Assembly (NCBI RefSeq): GCF_001665575.1
Contig: NZ_LZSU01000029.1
Location: forward strand, 52,917 to 116,916
Length of the DNA: 64,000 nucleotides
Direction of reading: 5' to 3'
Source of the DNA: Mycobacterium sp. 852013-51886_SCH5428379
GTDB taxonomy: Bacteria; Actinomycetota; Actinomycetes; Mycobacteriales; Mycobacteriaceae
Below are positions 40,939 to 50,635 of this stretch, one piece after another. Made by a program: the position numbers and the translations under genes. How positions within the stretch are numbered: position 1 is the first letter of the stretch; every line of letters begins with the position of its first letter. Under the pieces are notes generated by a model. It saw only the letters and a program-made list of their open reading frames with translations, did not search any database and was not told the origin of the DNA.

Positions 40939-42182
40939 CACAGCCTCCGCAGCGCGGCGCCGACGCGGCGGGCCCGGTCCCGCGCGATGATCACGTCGGG
41001 GGCGGTGGCCAGTGACAGCCCCAGCCGGCGCCGCACATCGGTCTCGTCGGGGCGGCCGAACAGGCGCGCGTCGCTCTCCTGGGTGGTCAGCGCCTCTACC
41101 AGCGCGGCGCTGACATCGGCTGCCGACGGCTCGCTGACCGGGGCTTCCGCTCCGGCGTAGCGCACCTCGGCCGCGGCCGGGGAGATCATGATGGTGTCGA
41201 CCGGCAGGCCCAGCACCGCGCGGGCATGCAGTTCGAACTGCGAGAGCCGCTGCGAGCGCAGGGTGACCAGACCGGTGTCCTGCGGCCGGGCGCGCACATC
41301 GGAGAAGTACACCTCGTCGCCACGCACCAGCAGTTCCACCGCGAACACCCCCCGCCCACCAAGGGAGTTCACGATGCGTGCGGCGATCGATTTGGCGGCG
41401 TCCAGCGCCGCGGGCGTCATCTGCTGGGGCTGCCAGGATTCGAGCGCGTCGCCGTCGCCCTGCCGGTGCCCGATCGGTTCGCAGAAAGTCAGCGACGGAC
41501 CGGTCGGACCGGTGGTGCGCACGGTCAGCAGGGTCACCTCGAAATCGACGTCCACCACGGTCTCGGCGATCACCCGGTTGTGGGTGATCCGCCCCGCGGC
41601 GATGGCGCGCCGCCAGGCCGGTTCGACGTCGTCGTCACGCAGCAACACCGACTGACCGTCGCCGGGCGCCGAGGTGATCGGTTTGACCACCAGGGGGTAA
41701 CCCGCATGCGCGGCCACGGCCGCCAGTTCTTCGACCGACCCGGCGAACCAGAAGGGCGCCGTCGGCAGCCCGAGTTCGTCGGAGGCCAGCCGGCGCAGGC
41801 CTTCGCGATCCTGACCGAGACGGGCGCTGCGGGGTGTGGGGAACACCTCGACGTCATCACGCTCTGCCACCGCGATCAACGCGTCGGCGGCGATGAGGTT
41901 CGACTCCACCACCACGTACCGAGGTTGCTCGCGGTCGATGACCGCGGCCAGTTCCTCCGCGTCGGTCATCGTCGCAACGGCGAACCGGTCGGCGACGCCG
42001 TGCGCGGGCGCATCGGCGTAGTGGTCGACGGTCACCACGACCGTCCCGAGCCGCTGGAACGCCAGCGCTAGCTCACGACTCAGTTCACCCGCGCCCAGGA
42101 GCAGCACCGTGCTGCGCCGGTCGGCCGACGGCTCCAGCGAGGGGTCCGTGTCAGGCTCGTCGCCTGGGGTTGGTTCGGTCAT
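40935..42182 (-). CDS. purT: Formate-dependent phosphoribosylglycinamide formyltransferase PurT
   Basis: A 415-residue ATP-grasp enzyme: VLLLGAGELSRELALAFQRLG, YVVVESNLIAADAL, YPLVVKPITSAPGDGQSVL, GVFAVELLVRGDEVYFSDVRARPQDTG. It formylates GAR with free formate and ATP in purine synthesis. The N-terminal approximately 20 residues are acidic and low-complexity before the conserved start. Matches Rv0389 in position. Confidence 0.94.
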   Translation of the reverse strand: MTEPTPGDEPDTDPSLEPSADRRSTVLLLGAGELSRELALAFQRLGTVVVTVDHYADAPAHGVADRFAVATMTDAEELAAVIDREQPRYVVVESNLIAADALIAVAERDDVEVFPTPRSARLGQDREGLRRLASDELGLPTAPFWFAGSVEELAAVAAHAGYPLVVKPITSAPGDGQSVLLRDDDVEPAWRRAIAAGRITHNRVIAETVVDVDFEVTLLTVRTTGPTGPSLTFCEPIGHRQGDGDALESWQPQQMTPAALDAAKSIAARIVNSLGGRGVFAVELLVRGDEVYFSDVRARPQDTGLVTLRSQRLSQFELHARAVLGLPVDTIMISPAAAEVRYAGAEAPVSEPSAADVSAALVEALTTQESDARLFGRPDETDVRRRLGLSLATAPDVIIARDRARRVGAALRRLW

Positions 42183-42257
42183 CCTCGCCAGCCTGCCAGA
42201 TCGTCCGACCGGTGCGGCAGATGTGTCGGTGACGTGCCAGGACGTGCCGGGCCGGAT

Positions 42258-42731
42258 TCAGTCGCCCAGGTCCGCCCGGAACGCGGCCATCGCATCGAGC
42301 AGCACGACGAACGTGCTGTGCGCGACGGCGAGGTCGGCGTCGGGCAACCCCGCCATCGCCCGGGAGGTGTGTTCGGCGAGCGGGGCGAAGAACTGGCCCG
42401 CCAGGCCCATGCCGTGCTCGGCGAGCCGCAGCAGGACCTTGCGCCGGTCGGTGGGATCGGATTCCCGGCGCAGGTGGCCAGAGGCGATCATCCGCTCGAC
42501 GAGGTAGGTGATCGCCGCCCCCGACATGCCCATCTGCCTGCGCAGCTCCCCTGCGGTGAGCGGCCGGCCCGCGGTGTCGGCGACCGTGATGTGCAGGAGC
42601 GCGCGGAAATCGTTGGCGGTGAGCGCATGCTGGGCGGCGAAGACACGTCCGATGTGTTCGGACTCGGCCGCCAGCGCCCGCATGTCCGCAGCGATCTGCG
42701 CTTCGAGGGCGGCACGGTCGGCGTCAGCCAC
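42258..42731 (-). CDS. MarR-family transcriptional regulator
   Basis: A 157-residue winged-helix protein: FRALLHITVADTAGRPLTAGELRRQMGMSGAAITYLVERMIASGHLRRESDPTDRRKVLLRLAEHG is a textbook MarR HTH and wing. Divergent from the MMPL-type transporter gene with 59 bases between them, so it most likely represses that exporter and itself. The intergenic AT-rich stretch around TTAAGTTTCTGAAATAT (42757-42773) is the obvious place for its operator. Confidence 0.88.
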   Translation of the reverse strand: MADADRAALEAQIAADMRALAAESEHIGRVFAAQHALTANDFRALLHITVADTAGRPLTAGELRRQMGMSGAAITYLVERMIASGHLRRESDPTDRRKVLLRLAEHGMGLAGQFFAPLAEHTSRAMAGLPDADLAVAHSTFVVLLDAMAAFRADLGD

Positions 42732-42790
42732 TCCGTGAGGATAGTTCGGCTAGATGTTAAGTTTCTGAAATATCGGGAATAGGGGGTTCC

Positions 42791-44815
42791 ATGGCAGGTC
42801 GTTTCTCCTGGATCGTGGCGCTGTTGGTGGTCCTCGTCGGCGGTGGCCTGATCGGGGTGCTCGGCGGCGGCGATTCCGCATCCCAGTCCCCGGTGTCGGT
42901 TCCGGCCTCCGCCGAGTCCGCACAGGTCAACGAGCTCCGCGCGAAGTTCCCCGGCGGCGATCAGGCACCCGCGATCCTCGTCGTCACCCGCTCCGACGGC
43001 GCCGCGCTGTCGCCGGCCGACATCGCCGCGACCGATCAGGCGCGGCAGCGGATGCTGTCCGCCGCCGGCGAGGCGCCCGCAGGCCCGCCGGTGCGTGTAT
43101 CCGAGGACGGACAGGCCGCGCTCGCGGTCGTCCCACTGGACGCCGGACTGTCCGGTTTCGCGCTCACCGACGCCGTCGAGCAGGTGCGTGGGGCCGCCAC
43201 CGACGGTCTGCCCGCGGCTCTGCGCGCGGAGGTGACCGGTGGCCCGGCGTTCGGCGCGGACATCGCCAACGCGTTCTCCGGAGCGAACTTCCTGCTGCTG
43301 GCGGTGACGGCGGCCGTCGTCGCGCTGCTGCTCATCGTCACCTACCGCTCCCCGGTGCTGTTTCTGGTGCCGCTGGCGGTGATCGGCTTCGCCGACCGGG
43401 TGGCCGCCGTCGTCGGTACCGCCGTGTCCGAAGCGGTGGGCCAGACCCCGGACGGGTCGACGTCCGGGATCACCAGCGTGCTGGTCTTCGGCGCGGGTAC
43501 CAACTACGCGCTGCTGCTGATCTCCCGGTACCGAGAGGAACTCGGCCGTGATCCGGACCACCGCAACGCCCTCGGCGTCGCGGTCCGCGCCGCGGGCCCG
43601 GCCATCCTGGCCAGCAATGCCACCGTGGTGCTCGCGCTGCTGACGCTGGTGTTCGCGTCCTCGCCGAGCACGCGCAGCCTCGGTGTGCAGGCCGCCTCGG
43701 GACTGGTGGTCGCCGCGATCTTCGTGCTGCTGGTCCTGCCGCCGCTGCTGGCGGTGTTCGGCCGGAAGCTGTTCTGGCCGTTCATCCCGAAGGTCGGCGC
43801 CACCCCGCTGACCGAGGGCGGGGTCTGGCACCGGATCGCCGATTCCGTCGCCCGCCGCCCCGTGCGGGTGGCCGTGGTGTCGATCGGGGGGCTGGCCCTG
43901 CTGTGCACGGGGCTGCTGAGCACGCCGATCGGGCTGACGCAGACCGAACAATTCCGGGTGCAGGCCGAATCGGTCGGCGGTTACGAGAGGCTCGCCGCGC
44001 ACTTCCCCAGCGGTCTGACCGATCCGGCGCGCGTCATCGGCGCCACCGACCGCGCCGCGGACATCCAGCGCGTGGTCAGCGAGACGCCGGGAGTGGTGTC
44101 CGTGCAGCCCGCGGGGACCAGCGGCGACGGTCTGACGCAGTGGCAGGTGGTGCTGGCCGCCGAACCCGCCTCCGACGAGGCTTTCGCGACCGTCGACGCG
44201 CTGCGCGACGCGGTCCACAGCGTCGACCAGTCCTCGCTGGTCGGCGGATCGGACGCCCAAGCCCGCGACATCAGCTCGGCTGCCGGCCACGACCGCCTGG
44301 TGGTGATCCCCGCGATCCTGGCCGTCGTGCTGATCGTGCTCTACGTCCTGTTGCGCTCGGCGCTGGCGCCGCTGATCCTGGTGGGCGTCACGGTGCTCAG
44401 CTCAGTGGCCGCGTTGGGGCTGGGCGGCTGGGCCAGCGTGCACATCTTCGGCTTCCCGGCGCTCGACGACTCCACGCCGCTGTTCGCGTTCCTGTTCCTC
44501 GTCGCCCTCGGCGTGGACTACACGATCTTCCTGGTCACCCGTGCCCGCGAGGAGACCCCCGAGTACGGCACCCGCCAGGGCATCGTGCGCGCGGTGTCGG
44601 CGACCGGCGCGGTGATCACCAGCGCGGGCATCGTGCTGGCGGCGGTGTTCTGTGTGCTCGGGGTGTTGCCGCTGATCGTGCTCACCCAGCTCGGCATCAT
44701 CGTCGGCCTGGGCATCCTGCTGGACACCTTCCTGGTCCGCACGGTCATCATCCCGGCCTTGTTCACGATCATCGGGCCGCGAATCTGGTGGCCGGCGTTG
44801 CACGCCGAGCGCTGA
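42791..44815 (+). CDS. MMPL/RND-family transporter
   Basis: A 674-residue membrane transporter with two repeats of six helices. The first helix (WIVALLVVLVGGGLIGVL) is followed by an external domain, and the second half contains AFLFLVALGVDYTIFLVTRAREE with the Asp-Tyr proton-relay motif; the first half has VFGAGTNYALLLISRYREEL at the equivalent place. It should export a hydrophobic compound or lipid using the proton gradient. ATG at 42791 follows an AGGGGG site. Shorter than true MmpL proteins and closer to the MMPL drug-exporter type. Confidence 0.87.
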   Translation: MAGRFSWIVALLVVLVGGGLIGVLGGGDSASQSPVSVPASAESAQVNELRAKFPGGDQAPAILVVTRSDGAALSPADIAATDQARQRMLSAAGEAPAGPPVRVSEDGQAALAVVPLDAGLSGFALTDAVEQVRGAATDGLPAALRAEVTGGPAFGADIANAFSGANFLLLAVTAAVVALLLIVTYRSPVLFLVPLAVIGFADRVAAVVGTAVSEAVGQTPDGSTSGITSVLVFGAGTNYALLLISRYREELGRDPDHRNALGVAVRAAGPAILASNATVVLALLTLVFASSPSTRSLGVQAASGLVVAAIFVLLVLPPLLAVFGRKLFWPFIPKVGATPLTEGGVWHRIADSVARRPVRVAVVSIGGLALLCTGLLSTPIGLTQTEQFRVQAESVGGYERLAAHFPSGLTDPARVIGATDRAADIQRVVSETPGVVSVQPAGTSGDGLTQWQVVLAAEPASDEAFATVDALRDAVHSVDQSSLVGGSDAQARDISSAAGHDRLVVIPAILAVVLIVLYVLLRSALAPLILVGVTVLSSVAALGLGGWASVHIFGFPALDDSTPLFAFLFLVALGVDYTIFLVTRAREETPEYGTRQGIVRAVSATGAVITSAGIVLAAVFCVLGVLPLIVLTQLGIIVGLGILLDTFLVRTVIIPALFTIIGPRIWWPALHAER

Positions 44816-44819
44816 ACGC

Positions 44820-45341
44820 CTAACCGCCGGCGGGGCCGCCCGCCACCACGACGACCTCGGCGTCGTCGTCACCCACCTGACGGAGCTTGTGCGGCACCGA
44901 CGCGTCGAAGTACGCACAGTCGCCGGTCTCGAGCCGCACGGTCCGGCCCTCGTGATTCAACTCGACCGCACCGGCATGGACGAACAGGAACTCCTGACCG
45001 GGGTGCGACGGGTGCGGATGAGTGGCGAAGCTGCGGCCCGGCCGAACGACGAACGGCGACATCACCTTTCCCAGCATCCGCGTGGCGACCGCGTGATGAC
45101 GTTCGGCCCCGCGCTCCGTGGCCCGCTCGACGGTCAGCGCGCTGACCTCCGGATCGTCGGAGAACAGTTGCGCCACATCAACTTCGAGGGCGCGGGCGAT
45201 TTTCAGTGCGGCGGCGATGGACGGCACGCTCTGGCCGCGTTCGACCTTCGACAGATAGCTCTTGGTCAGCCCGGTACCCGCCGCGAGACCGTCGAGCGTC
45301 ATTCCGCGCTCACGGCGCACCGCACGTAACAGCCCACTCAC
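44820..45341 (-). CDS. XRE-family regulator with C-terminal cupin domain
   Basis: About 173 residues: an HTH (VRRERGMTLDGLAAGTGLTKSYLSKVERGQSVPSIAAALKIARALEVDVAQLF) and a cupin barrel (RSFATHPHPSHPGQEFLFVHAGAVELNHEGRTVRLETGDCAYFDASVPHKLRQV) with metal-type His and Glu. Such proteins sense small molecules through the cupin. GTG at 45341 is preferred; GTG at 45374 would start inside the operator palindrome. Divergent from the aldolase operon, which it probably controls. Confidence 0.9.
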   Translation of the reverse strand: MSGLLRAVRRERGMTLDGLAAGTGLTKSYLSKVERGQSVPSIAAALKIARALEVDVAQLFSDDPEVSALTVERATERGAERHHAVATRMLGKVMSPFVVRPGRSFATHPHPSHPGQEFLFVHAGAVELNHEGRTVRLETGDCAYFDASVPHKLRQVGDDDAEVVVVAGGPAGG

Positions 45342-45361
45342 GACCTCGACAATACCCGATT

Positions 45362-45390
45362 GACGATATGACACTTTGTGTCCTATCGTC
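45362..45390. promoter_or_regulatory. 29-bp palindromic operator between regulator and aldolase operon
   Basis: The centre is a perfect GACACTTTGTGTC palindrome (45370-45382); extending outward, 13-base arms GACGATAtGACAC and its mirror match at 12 of 13 positions around a TTT loop. It lies 21 bases upstream of the regulator's preferred start and 38 bases before the aldolase ATG. This is the expected binding site of the XRE-cupin protein on the shared promoter. A further half site TTGTGTCATTGA follows at about 45395. Confidence 0.75.
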
Positions 45391-45428
45391 TTTCTTGTGT
45401 CATTGAGTCGGGATCGAGAGGAGATCTG

Positions 45429-46214
45429 ATGACCAGCACCCTGAACGATTCGAAGAGCGATCTGATGCAGAAGTCGCTCGACGGGCTGAACCGCCATATC
45501 GCGGATCCCGGCCTGACGGTCCGGCAGAAGGTGGCCCTCACGTGCCGCGCCCTGTTCGACGCCGGTCACGACTCCGGGCTCGCCGGCCAGATCACCGCCC
45601 GCGCCGAGACCCCCGGCACGTACTACACCCAACGCCTCGGCCTCGGGTTCGACGAGATCACCGCCGGCAACCTGCTGCTCGTCGACGAAGACCTCAACGT
45701 GCTGGAAGGCGACGGAATGGCCAACCCCGCCAACCGTTTCCACTCCTGGATCTACCGGTCCCGGCCAGACGTCACCTGCATCGTCCACACCCACCCGTTC
45801 CACGTCGCGGCGTTGTCGATGCTCGAGGTGCCGCTCATGGTGTCCCAGATGGATATCGCCCCGCTCTACGACGACTGCGCGTTCCTGCCCGACTGGCCGG
45901 GGGTCCCCGTGGGCAACGAGGAAGGCGAGATCATCTCCGCCGCATTGGGTGACAAGAAGGCGATCCTCCTCGCCCACCACGGACATGTCGTCGCCGGAGC
46001 CGGCGTGGAGGAGGCCTGCTCGTTGGCGATGCTCATCGAACGCGGCGCGAAACTGCAACTGGCCGCGATGGCGGCCGGGACCGTCGCCCCGTTGCCCGAC
46101 CGGCTGGCCCGGGAAGCGCACGACTGGACGCTCACGCCGAAACGCAGCGTCGCCAACTTCGCCTACTACGCGCGCCGCGCGCTGCGCCGCCACCCTGACG
46201 CCCTCGACCACTGA
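45429..46214 (+). CDS. Class II aldolase/adducin family protein
   Basis: About 261 residues with class II aldolase features: SGLAGQITARAETPGTYYT, the zinc motif IVHTHPFHVAALS, and LLAHHGHVVAGAGVEEAC. Members cleave or epimerise sugar phosphates or decarboxylate related acids, using Zn. ATG at 45429 has AGAGGAG upstream. First gene of the operon aldolase-DapA-like-catalase-protoglobin under the palindromic operator. Confidence 0.88.
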   Translation: MTSTLNDSKSDLMQKSLDGLNRHIADPGLTVRQKVALTCRALFDAGHDSGLAGQITARAETPGTYYTQRLGLGFDEITAGNLLLVDEDLNVLEGDGMANPANRFHSWIYRSRPDVTCIVHTHPFHVAALSMLEVPLMVSQMDIAPLYDDCAFLPDWPGVPVGNEEGEIISAALGDKKAILLAHHGHVVAGAGVEEACSLAMLIERGAKLQLAAMAAGTVAPLPDRLAREAHDWTLTPKRSVANFAYYARRALRRHPDALDH

Positions 46215-46235
46215 TCCGGACCGGAAAGGACCCCC

Positions 46236-47114
46236 ATGAACGAGCTCCAGGGCATCATCGCCTACCCGATCACCCCGTTCACCGCCGACGGCGCCGACGT
46301 CGACACCGGCACGCTGGCTGCCCTGGTCGAGCGACTCGTCGCCGGCGGTGCGCATGCCATCGCCCCGCTGGGCAGCACAGGGGAATCGGCGTACCTCACC
46401 GAGAACGAGTTCGACACTGTCGTCGACATCACCGTCGGCGTGGTGGGCGGCCGTGTACCCGTCGTCGTCGGGGCGTCGGATCTGACCACCGCCAACACCA
46501 TTCGGCGCGCACAGCACGCACAGCGCGCCGGGGCCGACGCGCTGATGATCCTGCCGGTCTCGTACTGGAAGCTGACCGACCGCGAGATCGCCCAGCACTA
46601 CGCACGGGTGGCCGCGGCGGTCGACCTGCCGATCATGGCCTACAACAACCCTTCGACCAGCGGCATCGACATGTCTCCGGAGCTGCTGGTGCAGATGTTC
46701 ACCGACATCGACAACGTGGCGATGGTCAAGGAGTCGACCGGCGATCTCTCGCGAATGCAGCGCATCAAGGAACTATCCGGCGGGGCGCTGCCCTTCTACA
46801 ACGGCAGCAATCCACTGGTCCTGGACGCACTGTTCGAAGGCGCGGCAGGCTGGTGCACCGCGGCCCCCAATCTGAGGCCGCAGCCCTGCCTGGATCTGTA
46901 CACCGCCGCTCGGGACGGGAATCGACCACTCGCACAGCAGATCTACGACGACCTCGCGCCGCTGCTTCGCTTCATCGTCGCCGGCGGTCTACCCACCACC
47001 GTGAAAGCGGGTCTCGCGCTGCTCGGCCAGGTGGCCGGCGACCCGCGGGCGCCGCTACTGCCGCTCGACGCCGACGGCTGCACCAAACTGCAGTCGATGC
47101 TGACAGGCGCCTGA
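46236..47114 (+). CDS. Dihydrodipicolinate synthase/N-acetylneuraminate lyase family protein
   Basis: A 292-residue TIM-barrel aldolase: ITPFTADGADVD, APLGSTGESAYLT (pyruvate-binding GxxGE), IMAYNNPSTSG (Tyr) and VAMVKESTGDLSRM with the Schiff-base Lys. The housekeeping dapA would lie elsewhere, so this member probably works on another 2-keto acid substrate together with the class II aldolase 21 bases upstream. GGAAAGGA site before ATG at 46236. Confidence 0.88.
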   Translation: MNELQGIIAYPITPFTADGADVDTGTLAALVERLVAGGAHAIAPLGSTGESAYLTENEFDTVVDITVGVVGGRVPVVVGASDLTTANTIRRAQHAQRAGADALMILPVSYWKLTDREIAQHYARVAAAVDLPIMAYNNPSTSGIDMSPELLVQMFTDIDNVAMVKESTGDLSRMQRIKELSGGALPFYNGSNPLVLDALFEGAAGWCTAAPNLRPQPCLDLYTAARDGNRPLAQQIYDDLAPLLRFIVAGGLPTTVKAGLALLGQVAGDPRAPLLPLDADGCTKLQSMLTGA

Positions 47115-47117
47115 CCC

Positions 47118-48587
47118 ATGACCGCCCAGTGCCCTTTCAGCGGATTGACCACGGCAGCAGGAACTCCCGTCGTCGACAACCAGAACAGCATGACCGCCGG
47201 ACCCCGCGGACCGATGCTGCTGCAGGACGTGTGGTTCCTGGAGAAACTCGCGCATTTCGACCGCGAGGTGATCCCCGAGCGGCGCATGCACGCCAAGGGA
47301 TCCGGCGCGTACGGGACGTTCACCGTCACGCATGACATCACGCGTTACACGCGGGCGGCCGCCTTCGCCGTGATCGGCAAGCGCACCGACGCCTTCGTCC
47401 GGTTCTCCACCGTTGCAGGTGAACGCGGCGCGGCCGACGCGGAACGCGACATTCGCGGGTTCGCGGTCCGGCTCTATACCGAGGAGGGCAACTGGGACCT
47501 CGTCGGCAACAACACCCCGGTCTTCTTCCTGCGCGACCCGCTGAAGTTCCCGGACCTCAATCATGCGGTCAAACGCGACCCGCGCACCAATCTGCGCAGT
47601 CCGCAAAACAATTGGGACTTCTGGACACTGCTACCCGAGGCGCTGCATCAGGTCACCATCGTGATGAGCGACCGCGGCATCCCGGCCAGCTACCGGCACA
47701 TGCACGGATTCGGATCGCACACCTTCAGCATGATCAACGCCGCCGGCGAACGGCACTGGGTGAAATTCCACTGGCGCACCCAGCAGGGCATCGAGAACCT
47801 CAGCGACGCCCAGGCTCAAGATCTCATCGGACGAGACCGGGAGAGCCATCAGCGTGACCTGTTCACCGCCATCGCCGACGGCGACTTCCCCCGGTGGACC
47901 CTGTTCATTCAGGTGATGACCCAGTCGCAGGCCGACACCGCGCACTACCATCCCTTCGACCTGACCAAAGTGTGGCCGAAATCGGAGCACCCGCTGATCG
48001 AGGTCGGCGAGCTCGAGCTCAACCGCAATCCGCAGAACTACTTCGCCGAGGTCGAACAGGCGGCGTTCAATCCCGCGAACGTGGTTCCGGGAATCGGCTT
48101 TTCGCCAGACAAGATGCTGCAGGGCAGGCTGTTCTCCTACGGCGACACCCAGCGTTACCGGTTGGGCGTCAACCACCACTCGATTCCTGTCAACGCACCG
48201 CGGTGCCCGGTGAGCAGCTTCCACCGCGACGGCGCAATGCGCGTCGACGGCAATGCCGGCGCCACCATCGGTTACGAACCCAACAGCGCAGGCGTGTGGG
48301 GCGAACAGGGCGGTTACGCCGAACCCCCGCTCGCGGTCGACGGTGCCCCGGACCACTGGAACTTCCGCAAGGACGACGACAACTACTTCGAGCAGCCGGG
48401 CAACCTCTTCCGGCTGATGAGCCGCACTCAGCAACAGACCCTGTTCGACAACACCGCCCGCGCGATCGCGGGCGCATCCTCCGACGTCAAACGCCGCCAC
48501 ATCGAGAACTGCACACGTGCCGATCCCGCCTACGGAGCCGGCGTCGCTGCCGCCATCACCGCATCCGCCCATCCCGAACAGGAGTGA
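47118..48587 (+). CDS. Monofunctional haem catalase
   Basis: A 489-residue small-subunit catalase. Catalytic His in [15 protein letters not shown], distal Asn in [14 protein letters not shown], and the proximal haem Tyr in [16 protein letters not shown] are all present. It splits hydrogen peroxide in the cytoplasm. It follows the DapA-like gene by three bases and is one base from the protoglobin gene, so all four are one transcript. Confidence 0.94.
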   Translation: MTAQCPFSGLTTAAGTPVVDNQNSMTAGPRGPMLLQDVWFLEKLAHFDREVIPERRMHAKGSGAYGTFTVTHDITRYTRAAAFAVIGKRTDAFVRFSTVAGERGAADAERDIRGFAVRLYTEEGNWDLVGNNTPVFFLRDPLKFPDLNHAVKRDPRTNLRSPQNNWDFWTLLPEALHQVTIVMSDRGIPASYRHMHGFGSHTFSMINAAGERHWVKFHWRTQQGIENLSDAQAQDLIGRDRESHQRDLFTAIADGDFPRWTLFIQVMTQSQADTAHYHPFDLTKVWPKSEHPLIEVGELELNRNPQNYFAEVEQAAFNPANVVPGIGFSPDKMLQGRLFSYGDTQRYRLGVNHHSIPVNAPRCPVSSFHRDGAMRVDGNAGATIGYEPNSAGVWGEQGGYAEPPLAVDGAPDHWNFRKDDDNYFEQPGNLFRLMSRTQQQTLFDNTARAIAGASSDVKRRHIENCTRADPAYGAGVAAAITASAHPEQE

Positions 48588-48588
48588 C

Positions 48589-49173
48589 ATGACCCCCACC
48601 ATCCCCGGATACACCTACGACGATCCGGCCGCCGACCCGTCCCCGGTGAGCCTCGAGGACCTGGCCGAACTCGAGGCCAGCGTGCTGTTCGGCCCCGAGG
48701 ACCAGGCGGCGATGCGCACCGCCGGAAGCATCCTCGCCCCACAGATCGAGGACATCCTCGACGTCTGGTACGGCTTCGTCGGCGCGCACCCGCACCTGGT
48801 CGCGTACTTCTCCACCCCGGCGGGCGACCCGCTGCCCGACTACCTGGCGCGGGTGCGCGCCCGGTTCGCGCAGTGGATTCTCGACACCTGCAACCGGCCC
48901 TACGATGCCCAGTGGCTGGCGTACCAGCAGGAGATCGCGTTGCGTCACACCGCACTGAAGAAGAACCGGACCGACCACGCCGAGTCGGTACCGCTGATCC
49001 CGTTGCGCCACCTCATCGCGTTCATCTACCCGATCACGGCAACGGTGCGACCGTTCCTGGCCGTGGGCGGCCGGTCCGACGACGAGGTCGACGCTATGTA
49101 CCAGGCCTGGTGCAAGGCCGTCACCCTGCAGGTGGCCCTGTGGTCGCAGCCCTACGCCGGCGCGGCGTGGTGA
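48589..49173 (+). CDS. Protoglobin (single-domain haem globin)
   Basis: A 194-residue globin. Numbering from ATG 48589, Trp60, Tyr61 and Phe93 fall on the distal-pocket positions of Methanosarcina protoglobin and His120 (in LRHTALKKN) on the proximal haem ligand, with the family tail PLRHLIAFIYPITATVRPFL. Protoglobins bind O2, CO and NO and can catalyse carbene/nitrene-type or redox chemistry; the in vivo role is unknown. The start is set by GGAG overlapping the catalase stop. No signalling domain is attached. Confidence 0.92.
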   Translation: MTPTIPGYTYDDPAADPSPVSLEDLAELEASVLFGPEDQAAMRTAGSILAPQIEDILDVWYGFVGAHPHLVAYFSTPAGDPLPDYLARVRARFAQWILDTCNRPYDAQWLAYQQEIALRHTALKKNRTDHAESVPLIPLRHLIAFIYPITATVRPFLAVGGRSDDEVDAMYQAWCKAVTLQVALWSQPYAGAAW

Positions 49174-49235
49174 CCGGAAAGCCGGAGTTCGGCTGAAACC
49201 GGGCACCATCGCCTTCGCCCGCGCGTTGACCCGTC

Positions 49236-50438
49236 ATGACGCAGGCACCGCCTCAGCCACCACTACACATGCGCCGCGACGGCTTCGACCCGGCCGCGGA
49301 ACTGCGCGAGATCCGGGAGACGTCCGGCGTGCGCGTCGCCAAGAACGCGTTCGGTATGGACATCTACCTAGTGACCCGCCACGACGACGTCAAAGCCGTG
49401 CTCAGCGACCACGAGCGGTTCTCCAACACCCGGCCGCCCGGCTTCGTCGGCGCGGGCGCACCGGTCTCGGACGCCGAACAAGCCCGGGCGCAGGCCGGCA
49501 ATTTGCTGGCCAACGACCCGCCTGAGCACCAGCGGCTGCGCCGCATGCTCACCCCCGCCTTCACACAGCGCCGTATCAAGGCGCTCGAACCACGTATCGA
49601 GGCGATCGTCACCGAGCACCTCGACGCGATGGCCGCCGCCGGCCCGCCGGCCGATCTCGTCGAGAGTTTCGCGCTGCCGATTCCGTCGCTGGTCATCTGC
49701 GAGCTGCTCGGCGTGCCCTACGCCGACCGCGAGGACTTCCAACGCCGCAGCGCCCGCCAACTCGACCTGTCGCTGCCCATCCCGGAGCGCCTGGAGGTGG
49801 CCCGGCAGGCCCGCGCCTACATGGGCTCGCTGGTGACCCGCGCCCGCCGCGCGCCCGGAGACGACATCCTCGGAATGCTGGTGCGCGACCACGGCCCCGA
49901 GCTCACCGACGACGAGCTGATCGGCATCGCGGGCCTTCTGCTGCTCGCCGGCCACGAGACCACGTCGAACATGCTCAGCCTCGGCACCCTGGCGCTGCTG
50001 CGCCACCCCGACCAATTCGCCGCCGTCCGCGACGATCCCACAGCCGTCGCGCCGGCCGTCGAGGAGCTGCTGCGGTGGTTGTCCATCGTGCACAGCGGGA
50101 TCCCGCGCATCACCACCACCGACGTCGAGATCGCCGGCGTCGCGATCCCGGCCGGTGAGCTCGTGTTCGTGTCCCTGCCGTCGGCCAACCGCGATCCGGC
50201 CTTCACCGATGCGCCCGAGGTCCTCGACATCGGCCGCGGAGCGCCCGGTCACCTGGCATTCGGTCACGGGGTGCACCACTGCCTCGGGGCTCCGCTGGCC
50301 CGGCTGGAGATGCGGATCGCGCTGCCAGCGCTGCTGCGCCGGTTCCCGGATCTGCAGTTGGCCGAGCCGTTCGACGGGGTGCAGTTCCGCTCCTTCCACT
50401 TCATCTACGGGCTACGGTCACTCGCGGTGAGGTGGTGA
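49236..50438 (+). CDS. Cytochrome P450
   Basis: A 400-residue soluble P450: I-helix LLLLAGHETTSNML, K-helix EELLRW (ExxR), and the haem loop HLAFGHGVHHCLGAPLARLE with the Cys ligand. It hydroxylates or otherwise oxidises a substrate not predictable here. ATG at 49236 follows the protoglobin gene by 62 bases. Overlaps the ferredoxin start region, which should be its redox partner. Confidence 0.95.
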   Translation: MTQAPPQPPLHMRRDGFDPAAELREIRETSGVRVAKNAFGMDIYLVTRHDDVKAVLSDHERFSNTRPPGFVGAGAPVSDAEQARAQAGNLLANDPPEHQRLRRMLTPAFTQRRIKALEPRIEAIVTEHLDAMAAAGPPADLVESFALPIPSLVICELLGVPYADREDFQRRSARQLDLSLPIPERLEVARQARAYMGSLVTRARRAPGDDILGMLVRDHGPELTDDELIGIAGLLLLAGHETTSNMLSLGTLALLRHPDQFAAVRDDPTAVAPAVEELLRWLSIVHSGIPRITTTDVEIAGVAIPAGELVFVSLPSANRDPAFTDAPEVLDIGRGAPGHLAFGHGVHHCLGAPLARLEMRIALPALLRRFPDLQLAEPFDGVQFRSFHFIYGLRSLAVRW

Positions 50439-50440
50439 CC

Positions 50441-50635
50441 ATGCGCATCGAAGTGGACCGGGACGCCTGCATCAGTGCGGGCAACTGCACGATGTCGGCG
50501 CCCGAGGTGTTCGACCAGGACGACGACGGCATCGTCGAACTGCTCGCCGATCCGGTGCCGGAGGCCGAGGAGGACCGCACGCGGGAAGCGGTCAGGCTGT
50601 GTCCGGTGTCGGCGCTGCGGATCGCCGGTCCCTGA
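50441..50635 (+). CDS. [3Fe-4S] ferredoxin
   Basis: A 64-residue ferredoxin with three Cys arranged as CISAGNC and later CPVSAL, the pattern of single-cluster 3Fe-4S proteins that feed actinobacterial P450s. ATG at 50441 or GTG at 50435 (GTGA overlap with the P450 stop). Its 3' end overlaps the converging membrane-protein gene by 44 bases. Confidence 0.93.
   Translation: MRIEVDRDACISAGNCTMSAPEVFDQDDDGIVELLADPVPEAEEDRTREAVRLCPVSALRIAGP

Noticed and set aside
42488..44290. Long reverse-strand open frame opposite the MMPL transporter
   Set aside because: Shadow of a well-supported coding region; overlaps the MarR gene in another frame.
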